The position numbers and the translations under genes were made by a program. This document shows positions 42,901 to 54,300 of a stretch of 64,000 nucleotides of DNA, in pieces (position 1 is the first letter of the stretch; the number at the start of each line of letters is the position of its first letter). This DNA comes from Lolium rigidum. Its lineage: Eukaryota > Streptophyta > Magnoliopsida > Poales > Poaceae. Location of the stretch: positions 35,768,256-35,832,255 of the forward strand of contig NC_061508.1 in assembly GCF_022539505.1 (NCBI RefSeq), given 5' to 3'. Under the pieces are notes generated by a model. That model was not told the DNA's origin, ran no database searches, and was given only the letters and a program-made list of their open reading frames with translations.

Positions 42901-43131
42901 TCTTGAACACCTCCATAATGTGCCCAAGCAAAGATGCGCCAGAGATCGTATTAGTGTATCTGCCGTGGGGATGACCCCCGGTAGTCTCAAGTCAAGGAGT
43001 CAACTATCTATTAGAGGTTAAACCAGGTAGAAGATATCGAGGGGAGAAGGGACGCACACCATCAACTCTTGCCCGCTAGGGGAAGGTGTTCCCTGGCCAG
43101 CAGCCGCCCAACCGACAGCTAGAAGTCCATG
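42901..43131. other. Spacer with an LTR-start-like repeat
   Basis: tgccgtggggatgacccccggta (first bases at about 42961) resembles tgttggggggatgaccccc at 43132, the likely start of element H. It may be a fragment of a second H-type LTR, or part of the sequence H inserted into. No gene. Confidence 0.35.
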
Positions 43132-43416
43132 TGTTGGGGGGATGACCCCCGGTATGCCAAAGGCATGCCAAACTTGCCTAGTTTAGGCTGGCTAGGTACC
43201 AGTTTAATGTTTATTCCGGAACAATGAAGTTAAGCTTAAGGCTAAGTGAACCTGTGCTGGTATCCCATGATGGGTATACCGGAACGGGCTAAGAAGGTAC
43301 CGGAATTACCGGTACAAGCTACACTGTAGCACGTCGGCAAGCTGGTCAAAGATTCTCTCAAGAGCTAGAGGACAAAGATGAGCGAAGCACTTCAGCTTTA
43401 ATCGAAGCTCTGAGGC
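43132..43416 (+). repeat. 5' LTR of element H, first piece
   Basis: It begins TGTTGGGGGGATGACCCCC and runs to the gaggc duplication of element F (43412-43416). It is rich in ccgg steps. The left boundary is inferred from the TG and is not confirmed by a second LTR. Confidence 0.55.
43412..43416. repeat. Target-site duplication of element F, left
   Basis: gaggc, repeated exactly at 57070-57074. Confidence 0.9.
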
Positions 43417-46400
43417 TGTCAACACCCGGATTTTTAAGTCCAGATGCCTATTATGCCATTCATCGCAATCCCAGGAATATTGTTTTTGCGAGACATAATA
43501 GATTGATATCACAGAACATCATTCATTACAACATCGTAATTGTCTTACAACAAAGGATCACATGATCCAGTCTCATTACAACATAGTGGATCTAGAGATC
43601 CTACTACAAAACACATAGCGGAAGCGAAGTAGTAGCGGTCGTGGTCCATCTATTCCACAGGCAACTGTTGACGTCAGGAGTGGTCCTAGTTGTCGTAGAC
43701 GTCCTGCTGTCCTTCTTCCGGGTTCCGGTACTCCTCTTCATAGTCCGGCCATTTGAATAGCCGGGGACAAAGCCATGAGTACTTTTAAGTACTCGCAAAC
43801 TAATACTAATGTAAATACTATCAACTATAGTAAGGGGGTTCTAAGCTCTAGTTTCATTTGCATAAAGCCAGCTTTTATTTCATAAACACTTTAATAATCA
43901 AAAACCTTCATTTGCTCAAATAACTCAAGTGGGAACATTAGTGTCATTCCCACAACTCAGTTGTGATTCAAAGTCCAAGTCACTTTTCACTTCAAATCAC
44001 AAGTCACCATTCATATTTTTCAGAAAAGTTCTGATGACGGAACAGTATGGCCTTTCCAACTCGTCCATAACCGAGGACGCGGCTATTCGAATAGGTTTAA
44101 CTCTGCAGAGGTTGTACACTTGTGCCACAACAATTGCAATAGTTCGTCGGGGTAACCGGCCCTGATTTATCGTACGCAGTGACGCGAACTACCAATCCTA
44201 ACCTTTCATTTACATACTCTAGTATAGGCACCTCTCCCCATGAGCTTGGCCTCCCAGTGAAGACAAACTGTCAGCCTGGGAACTGCATAGGGCTTGGGCC
44301 GGACATTCACCTCATATTCACGTCATATCACATCATTTCATATTTGGTTGGAGGCAGCCCTTGGCATAACCCCGATGACGCTTGTTTAGAGGGAACCCAT
44401 ACTAAAATACATAAGTTTCCAGCTAAGCCTTACCCAGATTCAGGTATTGTGGGGGTACTTGTAAAATTGGAATGGTATCGCATCCGAACCCAACCATCAG
44501 TTTTGGTAAAATTCACCAAGTCATTCACAAGTCATATTCACCTTCAAAATCTTTCAATAGAATGACTCATCATTCCAAGGTTTTCAAAGTCATTTCAATT
44601 CACAAGTTCCCATCTAGAGTAGTCAATTTTATTTGTTAGCACTAGCAACTAGTCATGAGGGGTGCTATCTAGCTTCCATTGCTCTAGGCTAAATTTGATA
44701 CTCTTGTAGTATTCTATCTCTAGACCAAAGTTAACTATAAAAGCAAGTTATAAATAATCAAAAACAAAAGCTGGTAAGAGTAAAACTGGGAAATAGGATC
44801 ATTAAGCATAAAGTAAAAGGTGGTGGTGCCTTGCTCTTGTAGAGCTTTGAACTTTGCAAGGGTATTATCTTGCAAGAAGATTAGCTTGCATTGGTAATAG
44901 CTTTCAATAATATAGCTTGCCTTGGTGGTTGAGGTGATCAAAGTTCTCTTCTTCTTCTTCTTGGTAGAAAACCTCCTCCTCTTGATACTCCTCGGTACTA
45001 GCGTCTAAAATCCGAATACGAGGATACAATCACCAAACAATTCATTGGCTATTCCAAACATCACATATATTCACACAAACTATTCTATTCACACAATTAA
45101 TACAATTTGGTGCATTGGTGGTCTTGCTTTGAGGAAGAATAATTTCCTCTCATTTTATATGTAAAGGATAGTTTCCATATAGTTTTTGAGGAACAATTTC
45201 CTCTCATTGAACCTTCCTTAAGATTTAATTTCTCAAACCATCACACATGAATCTATGTTGACCTAAGTCAACCATTCATCATCATCATTTGAGAAAATGA
45301 TTTAAATGAGGTAGGGATACCTCATACCATTTAATAATGCCTATTATGATTTAAAAATCTCCAAGTATTTCATGTGAGAGTAGTTGACCGGGGGTTCAAA
45401 CTTCATATGAAAGTACTTGGGACAAGATTTAAATGAAGTGAGATACCTCATATAATTTACACAAGTTAAACTAGCATCACTCATTACTATTAAGTGGTTA
45501 AAGGTGTTGTTTTCTTATTTAGGAAAAATAATTTCCTCTCATACTAATGGAGGGTTACTTTTAATTACTTAGAGAAATAATTTCCTCTCATTATCTTATT
45601 AAGATTTAATTTCTCTTATGAACCATATATGACCTAGGTTGACCAAAGTCAACCTCTTCATACTTATCATTTGAGAAAATGATTTAAATGAGGTGAACAC
45701 CTCATACCATTTAATTCTAGCATAGCAAAGATTTAATATCACCAACAATTCCTATGAGACCTAATTGACCAGAGTCTCTACTTCATTGGAAGTTGGTGGT
45801 GACAAGATTTAAATGAGAGAAACTCTCTCATAAGATTTCTTAATAGTTTTGGACAATATCTTTGACTAGAAATAGCCATAAAGTCATTTAAATCAACTAG
45901 GCCATGATCATTCAAATTAAGCATGGCATATTTTCGCAGAAACAATTAGTATAAGTGAAAGGTGAATTATTGGAGGTGGAATTAACTGAAAAGCATTTTT
46001 GGTTGATTTTTAAGAATTATTCTAAGTCAGAAAAGTCCCTGTCTTGTTTATTTTTCTACTTTAATTCTACAATCTATATGGGTTTGAATCCAGTGGCATT
46101 GTGTAGAGAAAACTCTAAGCTTTCCAAATATATAAAATTTGTAAAATTTGGCCAAGTAGATTTGAAGTTATTCAATTTTGAACACAGCATCAGTTTGCAA
46201 TTTTTCCCTATTCTGGATTTTTGAATTTAAACTGTTGGGCTGGCGGGAAGACTGGTGGGCTGCACAGCGAGAAGGAGAGATGGGCCGGCCCAGCTTCTCT
46301 ACGGGCCAGCTGACAGGTGAGGGGCCACCCGTCAGTGAGCCCAATTCACCGAAGCGGTACGCAGGGTTTGAGGCCGTCGGATTAAAAGGAGGATCGACGG

Positions 46401-49114
46401 GCGAGAGTCGTCCTCTTCCTCGGCGAGGCGGGCCGGAGACTTAACCCTACCGGCGGCTAACCTAGGGGGTCGGGGAGCTACCTGGTGGCGGGCGAGCGTC
46501 GGCGAGGCGGGCGCTTGACGTGGGAGACGACGGCGGTTCGATTGGTGGCGGTGAGAGGAGCTGAGGTGGCGCCAATCGACGGCGCCGTCTGGCTACTGCC
46601 GCGGATGCTCCGGCGAAATTGCGGCGACGGTGAGCTTAATTGAGGTGGAGGACGGGTTGAGAAGACCGAGGAGAAGGAGAGGAGGCTATTGTGGTGCTGA
46701 ACTCGTCCCGGGGAAGCCGGTACTTATAGGGGCGAGGTTTGGCCGAGGGTGCGGGCAGTGTCGTCGACGAGCTCGTCGGTCCGTGGTGACGAAGGGGCAA
46801 GGAATGGGGGCGTCCTGTAGGAGACGTTGTGGCGGTGCTGAAGCGCGTCGTGGCGAGGACAGGGAAGCACGGAGCGGGTCTGACGACGAGGTGCACTGGC
46901 GCGATACTGGCGGATGGTTCATCGTCCACAGCGACGGCGACAGGGCAACGGCGAACCAATGGGGTTGTCCTGGGGCTAGCAGGGGTCCTGGCGAGCAAGT
47001 GGGTGAAAGGAGGGATCGAGGGGGAGTGTGAGGCGACGGGCGAGCAGGCGTGATCGGCGCGCCCGTGACCTTGGTCGTGCGCGCGCTGGCGCGTGCCGGA
47101 CGCGGTGAGCACGTCACGGCCCGGCGAGTGTAGTCTTCTCCCCGGGCCGGGCTTGCGCCAGCGAGGCGGTGGTGAGGTGAGGGTTCTCCAGGACATGGCT
47201 GCGTGCAGCCGAGGTGAAGGGAGAGAGGGGTGACATGGGGGTGACTAGGGTGGCCGGCATGGCATGTTCTAGGTTTGTTTATGCCTCTCCTTTGGTCTCC
47301 GAGGGCTTGGCACTGGTGGGTGAGGTGAGTCCAGTGCTAGTTGACATGGTGGCCCAGTGTTGGATTGGTCTAGGGTTTGTACATTTAATACAATTCAAAG
47401 TGTATGTGACATGAGACAATATTTTTAGAGCATGGTGGTGATGGGAGGTGACCATGCACTTGGTGAGGTCATGCTAGAGGGTTTTGGGCACCAGGTAGTG
47501 TGGATGAGCACAAGGGAGAGAGAGTTGAGGTGATGGAGAGTGGGTGGAATAGTGGTTGTACCTCTATGGAGTCATCTTTGATTATTTAACAAGGTCTCTT
47601 GTGTGATGACTTTTGACCAAATTTCTGCATGGATAGGTTCTAAATGATATTGGTCAACCACTCATGGCATTGGTTTGATTTTTGAAATTGATTTGCAAAG
47701 ATTCTAAATTTGGAGGAATCTAGAATTAGTTTCAATGTCTCCACTTGTCACTTTATTTCTGGTCAACCTGGTCAACATTGGGTAGGGTGGTCAACATGAA
47801 AGTTGTTCACCTTCATAAGGTCTTGGATGACATGGTCATAGTTGACCAAGTTTGGTTGAAGAAAAGTCAAAGCCAGTAGGGGTAAAGAGGGGAACATTTT
47901 ATAAAATGGCCAAATGACCATTATCACATGTATGTTGAAATTGAGATTTGCTTTGATTTGATTTTGGTTTCTTTGATGCAATTGTGTTTGTTTATCATAG
48001 ATAAGAGTTTTACAAACAATATATCAAGCAATGGGGGCCTTGGTTGAAGATTTGCAAATTTGGCTAAGTGTATGTGAGTGAATTTTGGGGATTTTCTCCC
48101 TAATTGAAATCTCCCCATTTGAGTTGACTTTTGTTGACTCAAATGTGACTCTTATTAGTTTAGAAACATTTTCCAACCATTGAACCCAATTCCAATGGTC
48201 TTGCTCAAAGATTTGCAAAATTGGCCATAACACATAAGAGGTGATGTGTTAAATTTTATTATTTTTGTAAATTGTTTCCCCTTGCTTTACTTGGGCATAG
48301 GTTAGGGTCAATTTAGTGTTATATTAGGTTTGGAGATGGTCTCACACCATTTGGTCAAGGTAGAAGTCATAGGTCAAAGTTTGGTGAAAATGGCTATGTG
48401 GCACATATGCCTCTATGCATATGTGGCATTTGATTTTTAATTGGCTAGGCTTGACCCAATTGTTGTTGTTGAGTGTTGAAATGGTATATGGAAGTGATCC
48501 ATTCATTTACCACAAGTACTAGGGCCAATATTCTTAATTTCCCAAATTTGCTATTTTACTCTCATATGCCTCTATGGCATTTTTAGTTTCTTTTTAATTT
48601 CTTTGGAAATCACTTGGAATTGGTTTGATAGGTACTAGGGAAGGTGTATGAAGATTTTCCAAACCTCTAAGCAAAGTAGAAAGGCTTAGGTTAAAGTTTT
48701 ATAAATATAGCCCTAGGCACATATGCCTCTATTTTATTTAATTTCTTTTTATTTCATTATAACTAATATGGTGAGAAGAGGGGTGAGGTTTAGGGTTTAG
48801 TGGGGTTCACAATGGTTCACCACCATTTAGCATAAATAATAAAGGTAGGGTTCAAGATTTACCTATTAGGGCTATATGCCCCCATATGTCTTTTATTTTA
48901 TTTTGGGTTTCTCAAAATAGATCCCAATGATTTTTGGAGAAGATTAGGGTTTAAGGTTTTAGCACAAAAGCATAATAACACTCATCATGGCAAAACACAA
49001 GATTTAAACAAGATCATATGTATCAATCTTATTTTAATAAAAGTTTTTGTTGGTTCCAAAATTTGGAACTAGGGAAATTCATTTTGTTTGTTTTGAAATT
49101 TTTGGGTTGTTACA
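43417..49114 (-). repeat. 3' LTR of element F (5.7 kb)
   Basis: Sense start TGTAACAACCCAAAAATTTC at 49114, sense end CCGGGTGTTGACA at 43417. AT-rich arms surround a GC-rich centre (about 46236-47200) with a TATA box at 46728-46721. The arms contain many TTGAC/GTCAA cores and repeated blocks such as gagaaaatgatttaaatgag (about 45290 and 45672). Translations through the GC-rich centre have no domain I recognise and are probably not proteins. Confidence 0.9.
46721..46728 (-). promoter_or_regulatory. TATA box in the element F LTR (3' copy)
   Basis: Minus-strand TATAAGTA in CCCCTATAAGTACCGG, followed by a leader rich in cytosine and CT steps. The equivalent in the 5' LTR is 54686-54679. This would place the start of transcription near 46690 / 54650 and give a U3 of about 2.4 kb and an R-U5 of about 3.3 kb. 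Confidence 0.55.
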
Positions 49115-49128
49115 AACCCTTCCCCCTT
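49115..49128 (-). other. Polypurine tract of element F
   Basis: The minus strand reads AAGGGGGAAGGGTT directly before the TGTAACA start of the 3' LTR, the expected primer for plus-strand synthesis. Confidence 0.75.
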
Positions 49129-49190
49129 AAACAAATCTCGTCCCGAGATTTTAAGAAAAGTTAGGTTCCTAAGAGAGATTGAGCATTTTA

Positions 49191-50383
49191 TTAACAGGAG
49201 GACATACTTGGCATGGTCTGGGGTGCTTCCTGAGCTTCAGTGGCAGTCATGTGATAGAGACGGCCGTTGTTGTTGTTCTGGTTACTTCTTCCGGCAAAGC
49301 GGCGCTGTTGCTGAGCAGGTGATGCGGTATTGGCGGCAATCCTGGCAAGCTTCTTGGGGCACTCGTTGGAGTAGTGACCCACAACTCCACATTCATAGCA
49401 GTTGACGGTGGACTTGTCTTTGGGGTTGACGGGAACTGCGTTACTCCCAGTCCTCGGGGCAGTGTTGGGGTTGTTGTTGTTATTTCCATTGTTGTTGCTG
49501 TTGTTGTTGCTGTTGTTGGGGTGGTTGTTGTTGTTGCCTCTGGGCTTCGGGGGTCCTCCATTGTTGTTGGTGTAGTTGGGGCGATAATTCTGAGTGGTTG
49601 GCTTGTTGTATCTTGGGGTGAATCCTCCAGTTGAGTTGTTGCGGTACTTCTGGTTATGGTGGGGTCCATTCTGGTTCATCATTCTGCGTTTGCGGTTCTC
49701 ATTGGCCTGATGCAGCTTTCCTTCCATCTGTATGGCTGAGTCCACCAGGGCTTCGAGGTCAGCGAACGGAATGTTCACTAACACAGTCTGCATCTCGTCA
49801 TGCAGTCCGTTCAGAAATCTTTCCTTTCTCTTCTCATTGGTGTCGGTCTCATCCGGGGCGTACCTTGACAGAGTGAGAAACTTGTCGCGGTATTCCACTA
49901 CGGACATTCTTCCTTGCTTGAGTTCACGGAACTCGTCTCTCATTTTCTTGATCAGTCCTTGGGGCACATGGTACTTGCTAAATTTCAGCTTGAAGTCTTC
50001 CCAGGTCATCATCTGTCCTGCATTCATGGCACGGGTGCTGGTCCACCAAGCTCTGGCTGGTCCTGCTAAGTAGTGCGTGGCAAACAAGCACTTTCTCTCG
50101 CGGCTTCAATTTGCGCAACTTCGAGGTTGTTCTCCATTGTCCGGAGCCGATCATCGGCATCTAGGGGTTCTTCGGTCTTGTTGAAAATTGGAGGGTTGGT
50201 GTTCTGAAAGTTCTTTAGCTTTGATCCTGGGTGATCATGATGGCCTTGATTGTTGTTTGCAAGCTGTTGAAGTGCTGCAATGTTGGCTTGGCGTTCAGTT
50301 CGTTCAGCTTGCCTATCCTCCAGCATGGTTTGCAACATCTGCATCAAGGCGTCCTGATTGGCGCTGCGGGTTGGTGGGGCCAT
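49191..50383 (-). pseudogene. gag of element F, frameshifted
   Basis: It starts MAPPTRSANQDALMQML with a glutamine-rich, helical N terminus. It then has SKLKNFQNTNPPIF, the retrotransposon-gag core (ARAWWTSTRAMNAGQMMTW, FREL.QG.MSVVEYRDKF), and an asparagine-rich linker. A CCHC knuckle follows, CYECGVVGHYSNEC (about 49401-49360), and the frame ends at a stop at 49193-49191. The frame changes once near 50090-50110, within EAARES, where a CGAG may stand for CAG and one further base is extra. With those two bases discounted the frame would be continuous, so the gag could be intact in reality. It makes the particle protein and binds RNA through the knuckle. No protease or polymerase follows. Confidence 0.8.
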
Positions 50384-50664
50384 CTAAATATCGAGGTAGA
50401 TGATAAGATAAGAGGGAAATTTCTATGTTTTGTTTTGTTAAATTTTAAAAGTTCACAATTTGAAATTTTGAGTAGTGTTGCGGGGGTAAAAACCAACAAC
50501 ACCTTTTTTTTTTATTCATACCAAGCATCACACATTACAAATCTAACACATCGTTGGTTTGAACAACCATTCATTCGCTCTACGATACAAGGGGGATCCT
50601 GATACAACTCACACCTACTTAAGTGCTGGGGTGATACTACTCTTCAGGGTGGATTTCTTCTTCT

Positions 50665-51141
50665 TCACGGGTGAGGTGCTTGGCGAGAGGCGAGGGCGTT
50701 GTCCAAATCCCTGCGGGTTTTGTACTGCTTGAAGTCCTGAGGTGCTTCATAGGGGTTCATCTTTGGTTGTGGTGGGGGCATGGTCATCGGTCTTCCCATG
50801 GAGTCATGTCTTGGGTAGTAGATGAAGCGAGTGTTCTTGATCTTGTTCTCATTTTGTCCACACAGACGGGAAATTGCTTCTTGCATAGCTTTGTCTAGTC
50901 CTTCCTTCCAAGTGTTTCCCGTTACGTAAAACCATATGGTTTCCCATACCGGGGCATCAAGCTTCCTTCGTAGATCGAGAGAAACGTCCCACTGAGGTGG
51001 TTCTCCTAACTGAGCCTTGAGGGGTATTCCGAAGAACTCGGGATACGGGTGTCCTAGATAGTCCACTAGTTGCTTCAACTCCTTTTCGAACCTTGGGTCG
51101 CCTCCGGAACCAAGCTGATAGGACTCCCATTGGTACTTCAT
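50665..51141 (-). CDS. 158-codon frame between primer site and gag of element F, function unknown
   Basis: The intact frame starts MKYQWESYQLGSGGDPRFEK and includes LVDYLGHPYPEFFGIPLKAQ, VSLDLRRKLDAPVWETIWFY and ISRLCGQNENKIKN, ending in a proline-rich, charged tail. It is a compact globular composition with several tryptophans and tyrosines and no membrane segment. It is not gag, which follows in its own frame 280 bases downstream. I do not know a named family. The position ahead of gag and the undamaged frame suggest a protein used by the element. It could also be a captured piece of a host gene. Confidence 0.65.
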   Translation of the reverse strand: MKYQWESYQLGSGGDPRFEKELKQLVDYLGHPYPEFFGIPLKAQLGEPPQWDVSLDLRRKLDAPVWETIWFYVTGNTWKEGLDKAMQEAISRLCGQNENKIKNTRFIYYPRHDSMGRPMTMPPPQPKMNPYEAPQDFKQYKTRRDLDNALASRQAPHP

Positions 51142-51358
51142 CTGTGAGCAATTAGGATAAGTAAGTTAAAGAAGTAGTCAAGTGTGCAACATTTTAGGTA
51201 GTGCTACAAAGAAAAAGTAGAGCATGAATTTCTCATTTTGAAAAAGGATCTCAAGGATAAGGGTAAGAATAAGTTTTTCACAAATATTCACTTCCTTTGT
51301 TTTGAAGCTGAGTTTTTCAGACGTCCATTCGAACTAGGGTCTCCTAAGGTCAACAATG

Positions 51359-51370
51359 GCTCTGATACCA
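51359..51370 (-). other. Primer-binding site of element F (initiator-Met tRNA)
   Basis: The minus strand reads TGGTATCAGAGC three bases after the LTR end, the complement of the 3' end of plant initiator tRNA-Met. It fixes the minus orientation and the LTR border. Confidence 0.9.
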
Positions 51371-51373
51371 ACT

Positions 51374-54300
51374 TGTCAACACCCGGATTTTTAAGTCCAG
51401 ATGCCTATTATGCCATTCATCGCAATCCCAGGAATATTGTTTTTGCGAGACATAATAGATTGATATCACAGAACATCATTCATTACAACATCGTAATTGT
51501 CTTACAACAAAGGATCACATGATCCAGTCTCATTACAACATAGTGGATCTAGAGATCCTATTACAAAACACATAGCGGAAGCGAAGTAGTAGCGGTCGTG
51601 GTCCATCTATTCCACAGGCAACTGTTGACGTCAGGAGTGGTCCTAGTTGTCGTAGACGTCCTGCTGTCCTTCTTCCGGGTTCTGGTACTCCTCTTCATAG
51701 TCTGGCCATTTGAATAGCCAGGGACAAAGCCATGAGTACTTTTAAGTACTCGCAAACTAATACTAATGTAAATACTATCAACTATAGTAAGGGGGTTCTA
51801 AGCTCTAGTTTCATTTGCATAAAGCCAGTTTTATTTCATAAACACTTTAATAATCAAAAACCTTCATTTGCTCAACTAACTCAAGTGGGAACATTAGTGT
51901 CATTCCCACAACTCAGTTGTGATTCAAAGTCCAAGTCACTTTTCACTTCAAATCACAAGTCACCATTCATATTTTTCAGAAAAGTTCTGATGACGGAACA
52001 GTATGGCCTTTCCAACTCGTCCATAACCGAGGACGCGGCTATTCGAATAGGTTTAACTCTGCAGAGGTTGTACACTTGTGCCACAACAATTGCAATAGTT
52101 CGTCGGGGTAATCGGCCCCGATTTATCGTACGCAGTACGCGAACTACCAATCCTAACCTTTCATTTACATACTCTAGTATAGGCACCTCTCCCCATGAGC
52201 TTGGCCTCCCGAGTGAAGACAAACCGTCGGCCTGGGAACCGCACGAGGGCTTGGGCCGGACATTCACCTCATATTCACGTCATATCACATCATTTCATAT
52301 TTGGTTGGAGGCAGCCCTTGGCATAACCCCGATGACGCTTGTTTAGAGGGAACCCATACTAAAATACATAAGTTTCCATCTAAGCCTTACCCGGATTCGG
52401 GTATTGTGGGGGTACTTGTAAAATTGGAATGGTATCGCATCCGAACCCAACCATCGAGTTTTGGTAAAATTCACCAAGTCATTCACAAGTCATATTCACC
52501 TTCAAAATCTTTCAATAGAATGACTCATCATTCCAAGGTTTTCAAAGTCATTTCAATTCACAAGTTCCCATCTAGAGTAGTCAATTTTATTTGTTAGCAC
52601 TAGCAACTAGTCATGAGGGGTGCTATCTAGCTTCCATTGCTCTAGGCTAAATTTGATACTCTTGTAGTATTCTATCTCTAGACCAAAGTTAACTATAAAA
52701 GCAAGTTATAAATAATCAAAAACAAAAGCTGGTAAGAGTAAAACTGGGAAATAGGATCATTAAGCATAAAGTAAAAGGTGGTGGTGCCTTGCTCTTGTAG
52801 AGCTTTGCACTTTGCAAGGGTATTATCTTGCAAGAAGATTAGCTTGCATTGGTAATAGCTTTCAATAATATAGCTTGCCTTGGTGGTTGAGGTGATCAAA
52901 GTTCTCTTCTTCTTCTTCTTGGTAGAAAACCTCCTCCTCTTGATACTCCTCGATACTAGCGTCTAAAATCCGAATACGAGGATACAATCACCAAACAATT
53001 CATTGGCTATTCCAAACATCACATATATTCACACAAACTATTCTATTCACACAATTAATACAATTTGGTGCATTGGTGGTCTTGCTTTGAGGAAGAATAA
53101 TTTCCTCTCATTTTATATGTAAAGGATAGTTTCCATATAGTTTTTGAGGAATAATTTCCTCTCATTGAACCTTCCTTAAGATTTAATTTCTCAAACCATC
53201 ACACATGAATCTATGTTGACCTAAGTCAACCATTCATCATCATCATTTGAGAAAATGATTTAAATGAGGTAGGGATACCTCATACCATTTAATAATGCCT
53301 ATTATGATTTAAAAATCTCCAAGTATTTCATGTGAGAGTAGTTGACCTGGGGTTCAAACTTCATATGAAAGTACTTGGGACAAGATTTAAATGAAGTGAG
53401 ATACCTCATATAATTTACACAAGTTAAACTAGCATCACTCATTACTATTAAGTGGTTAAAGGTGTTGTTTTCTTATTTAGGAAAAATAATTTCCTCTCAT
53501 ACTAATGGAGGGTTACTTTTAATTACTTAGAGAAATAATTTCCTCTCATTATCTTATTAAGATTTAATTTCTCTTATGAACCATATATGACCTAGGTTGA
53601 CCAAAGTCAACCTCTTCATACTTATCATTTGAGAAAATGATTTAAATGAGGTGAACACCTCATACCATTTAATTCTAGCATAGCAAAGATTTAATGTCAC
53701 CAACAATTCCTATGAGACCTAATTGACCAGAGTCTCTACTTCATTGTAAGTTGGTGGTGACAAGATTTAAATGAGAGAAACTCTCTCATAAGATTTCTTA
53801 ATAGTTTTGGACAATATCTTTGACTAGAAATAGCCATAAAGTCATTTAAATCAACTAGGCCATGATCATTCAAATTAAGCATGGCATATTTTCGCAGAAA
53901 CAATTAGTATAAGTGAAAGGTGAATTATTGGAGGTGGAATTAACTGAAAAGCATTTTTGGTTGATTTTTAAGAATTATTCTAAGTCAGAAAAGTTCCTGT
54001 CTTGTTTATTTTTCTACTTTAATTCTACAACCTATATGGGTTTGAATCCAGTGGCATTGTGTAGAGAAAACTCTAAGCTTTCCAAATATATAAAATTTGT
54101 AAAATTTGGCCAAGTAGATTTGGAGTTATTCAATTTTGAACACAGCATAAGTTCGCAATTTTTCCCTATTCTGGATTTTTGAATTTAAACTGTTGGGCTG
54201 GCGGGAAGACTGGTGGGCTGCACAGCGAGAAGGAGAGATGGGCCGGCCCAGCTTCTCTACGGGCCAGCTGACAGGTGAGGGGCCACCCGTCAGTGAGCCC

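Noticed and set aside
46630..47196. Proteins encoded in the GC-rich LTR centre (both strands)
   Set aside because: Frames differ between the two LTR copies through small indels, and translations are arginine/proline/serine-rich without domain character.
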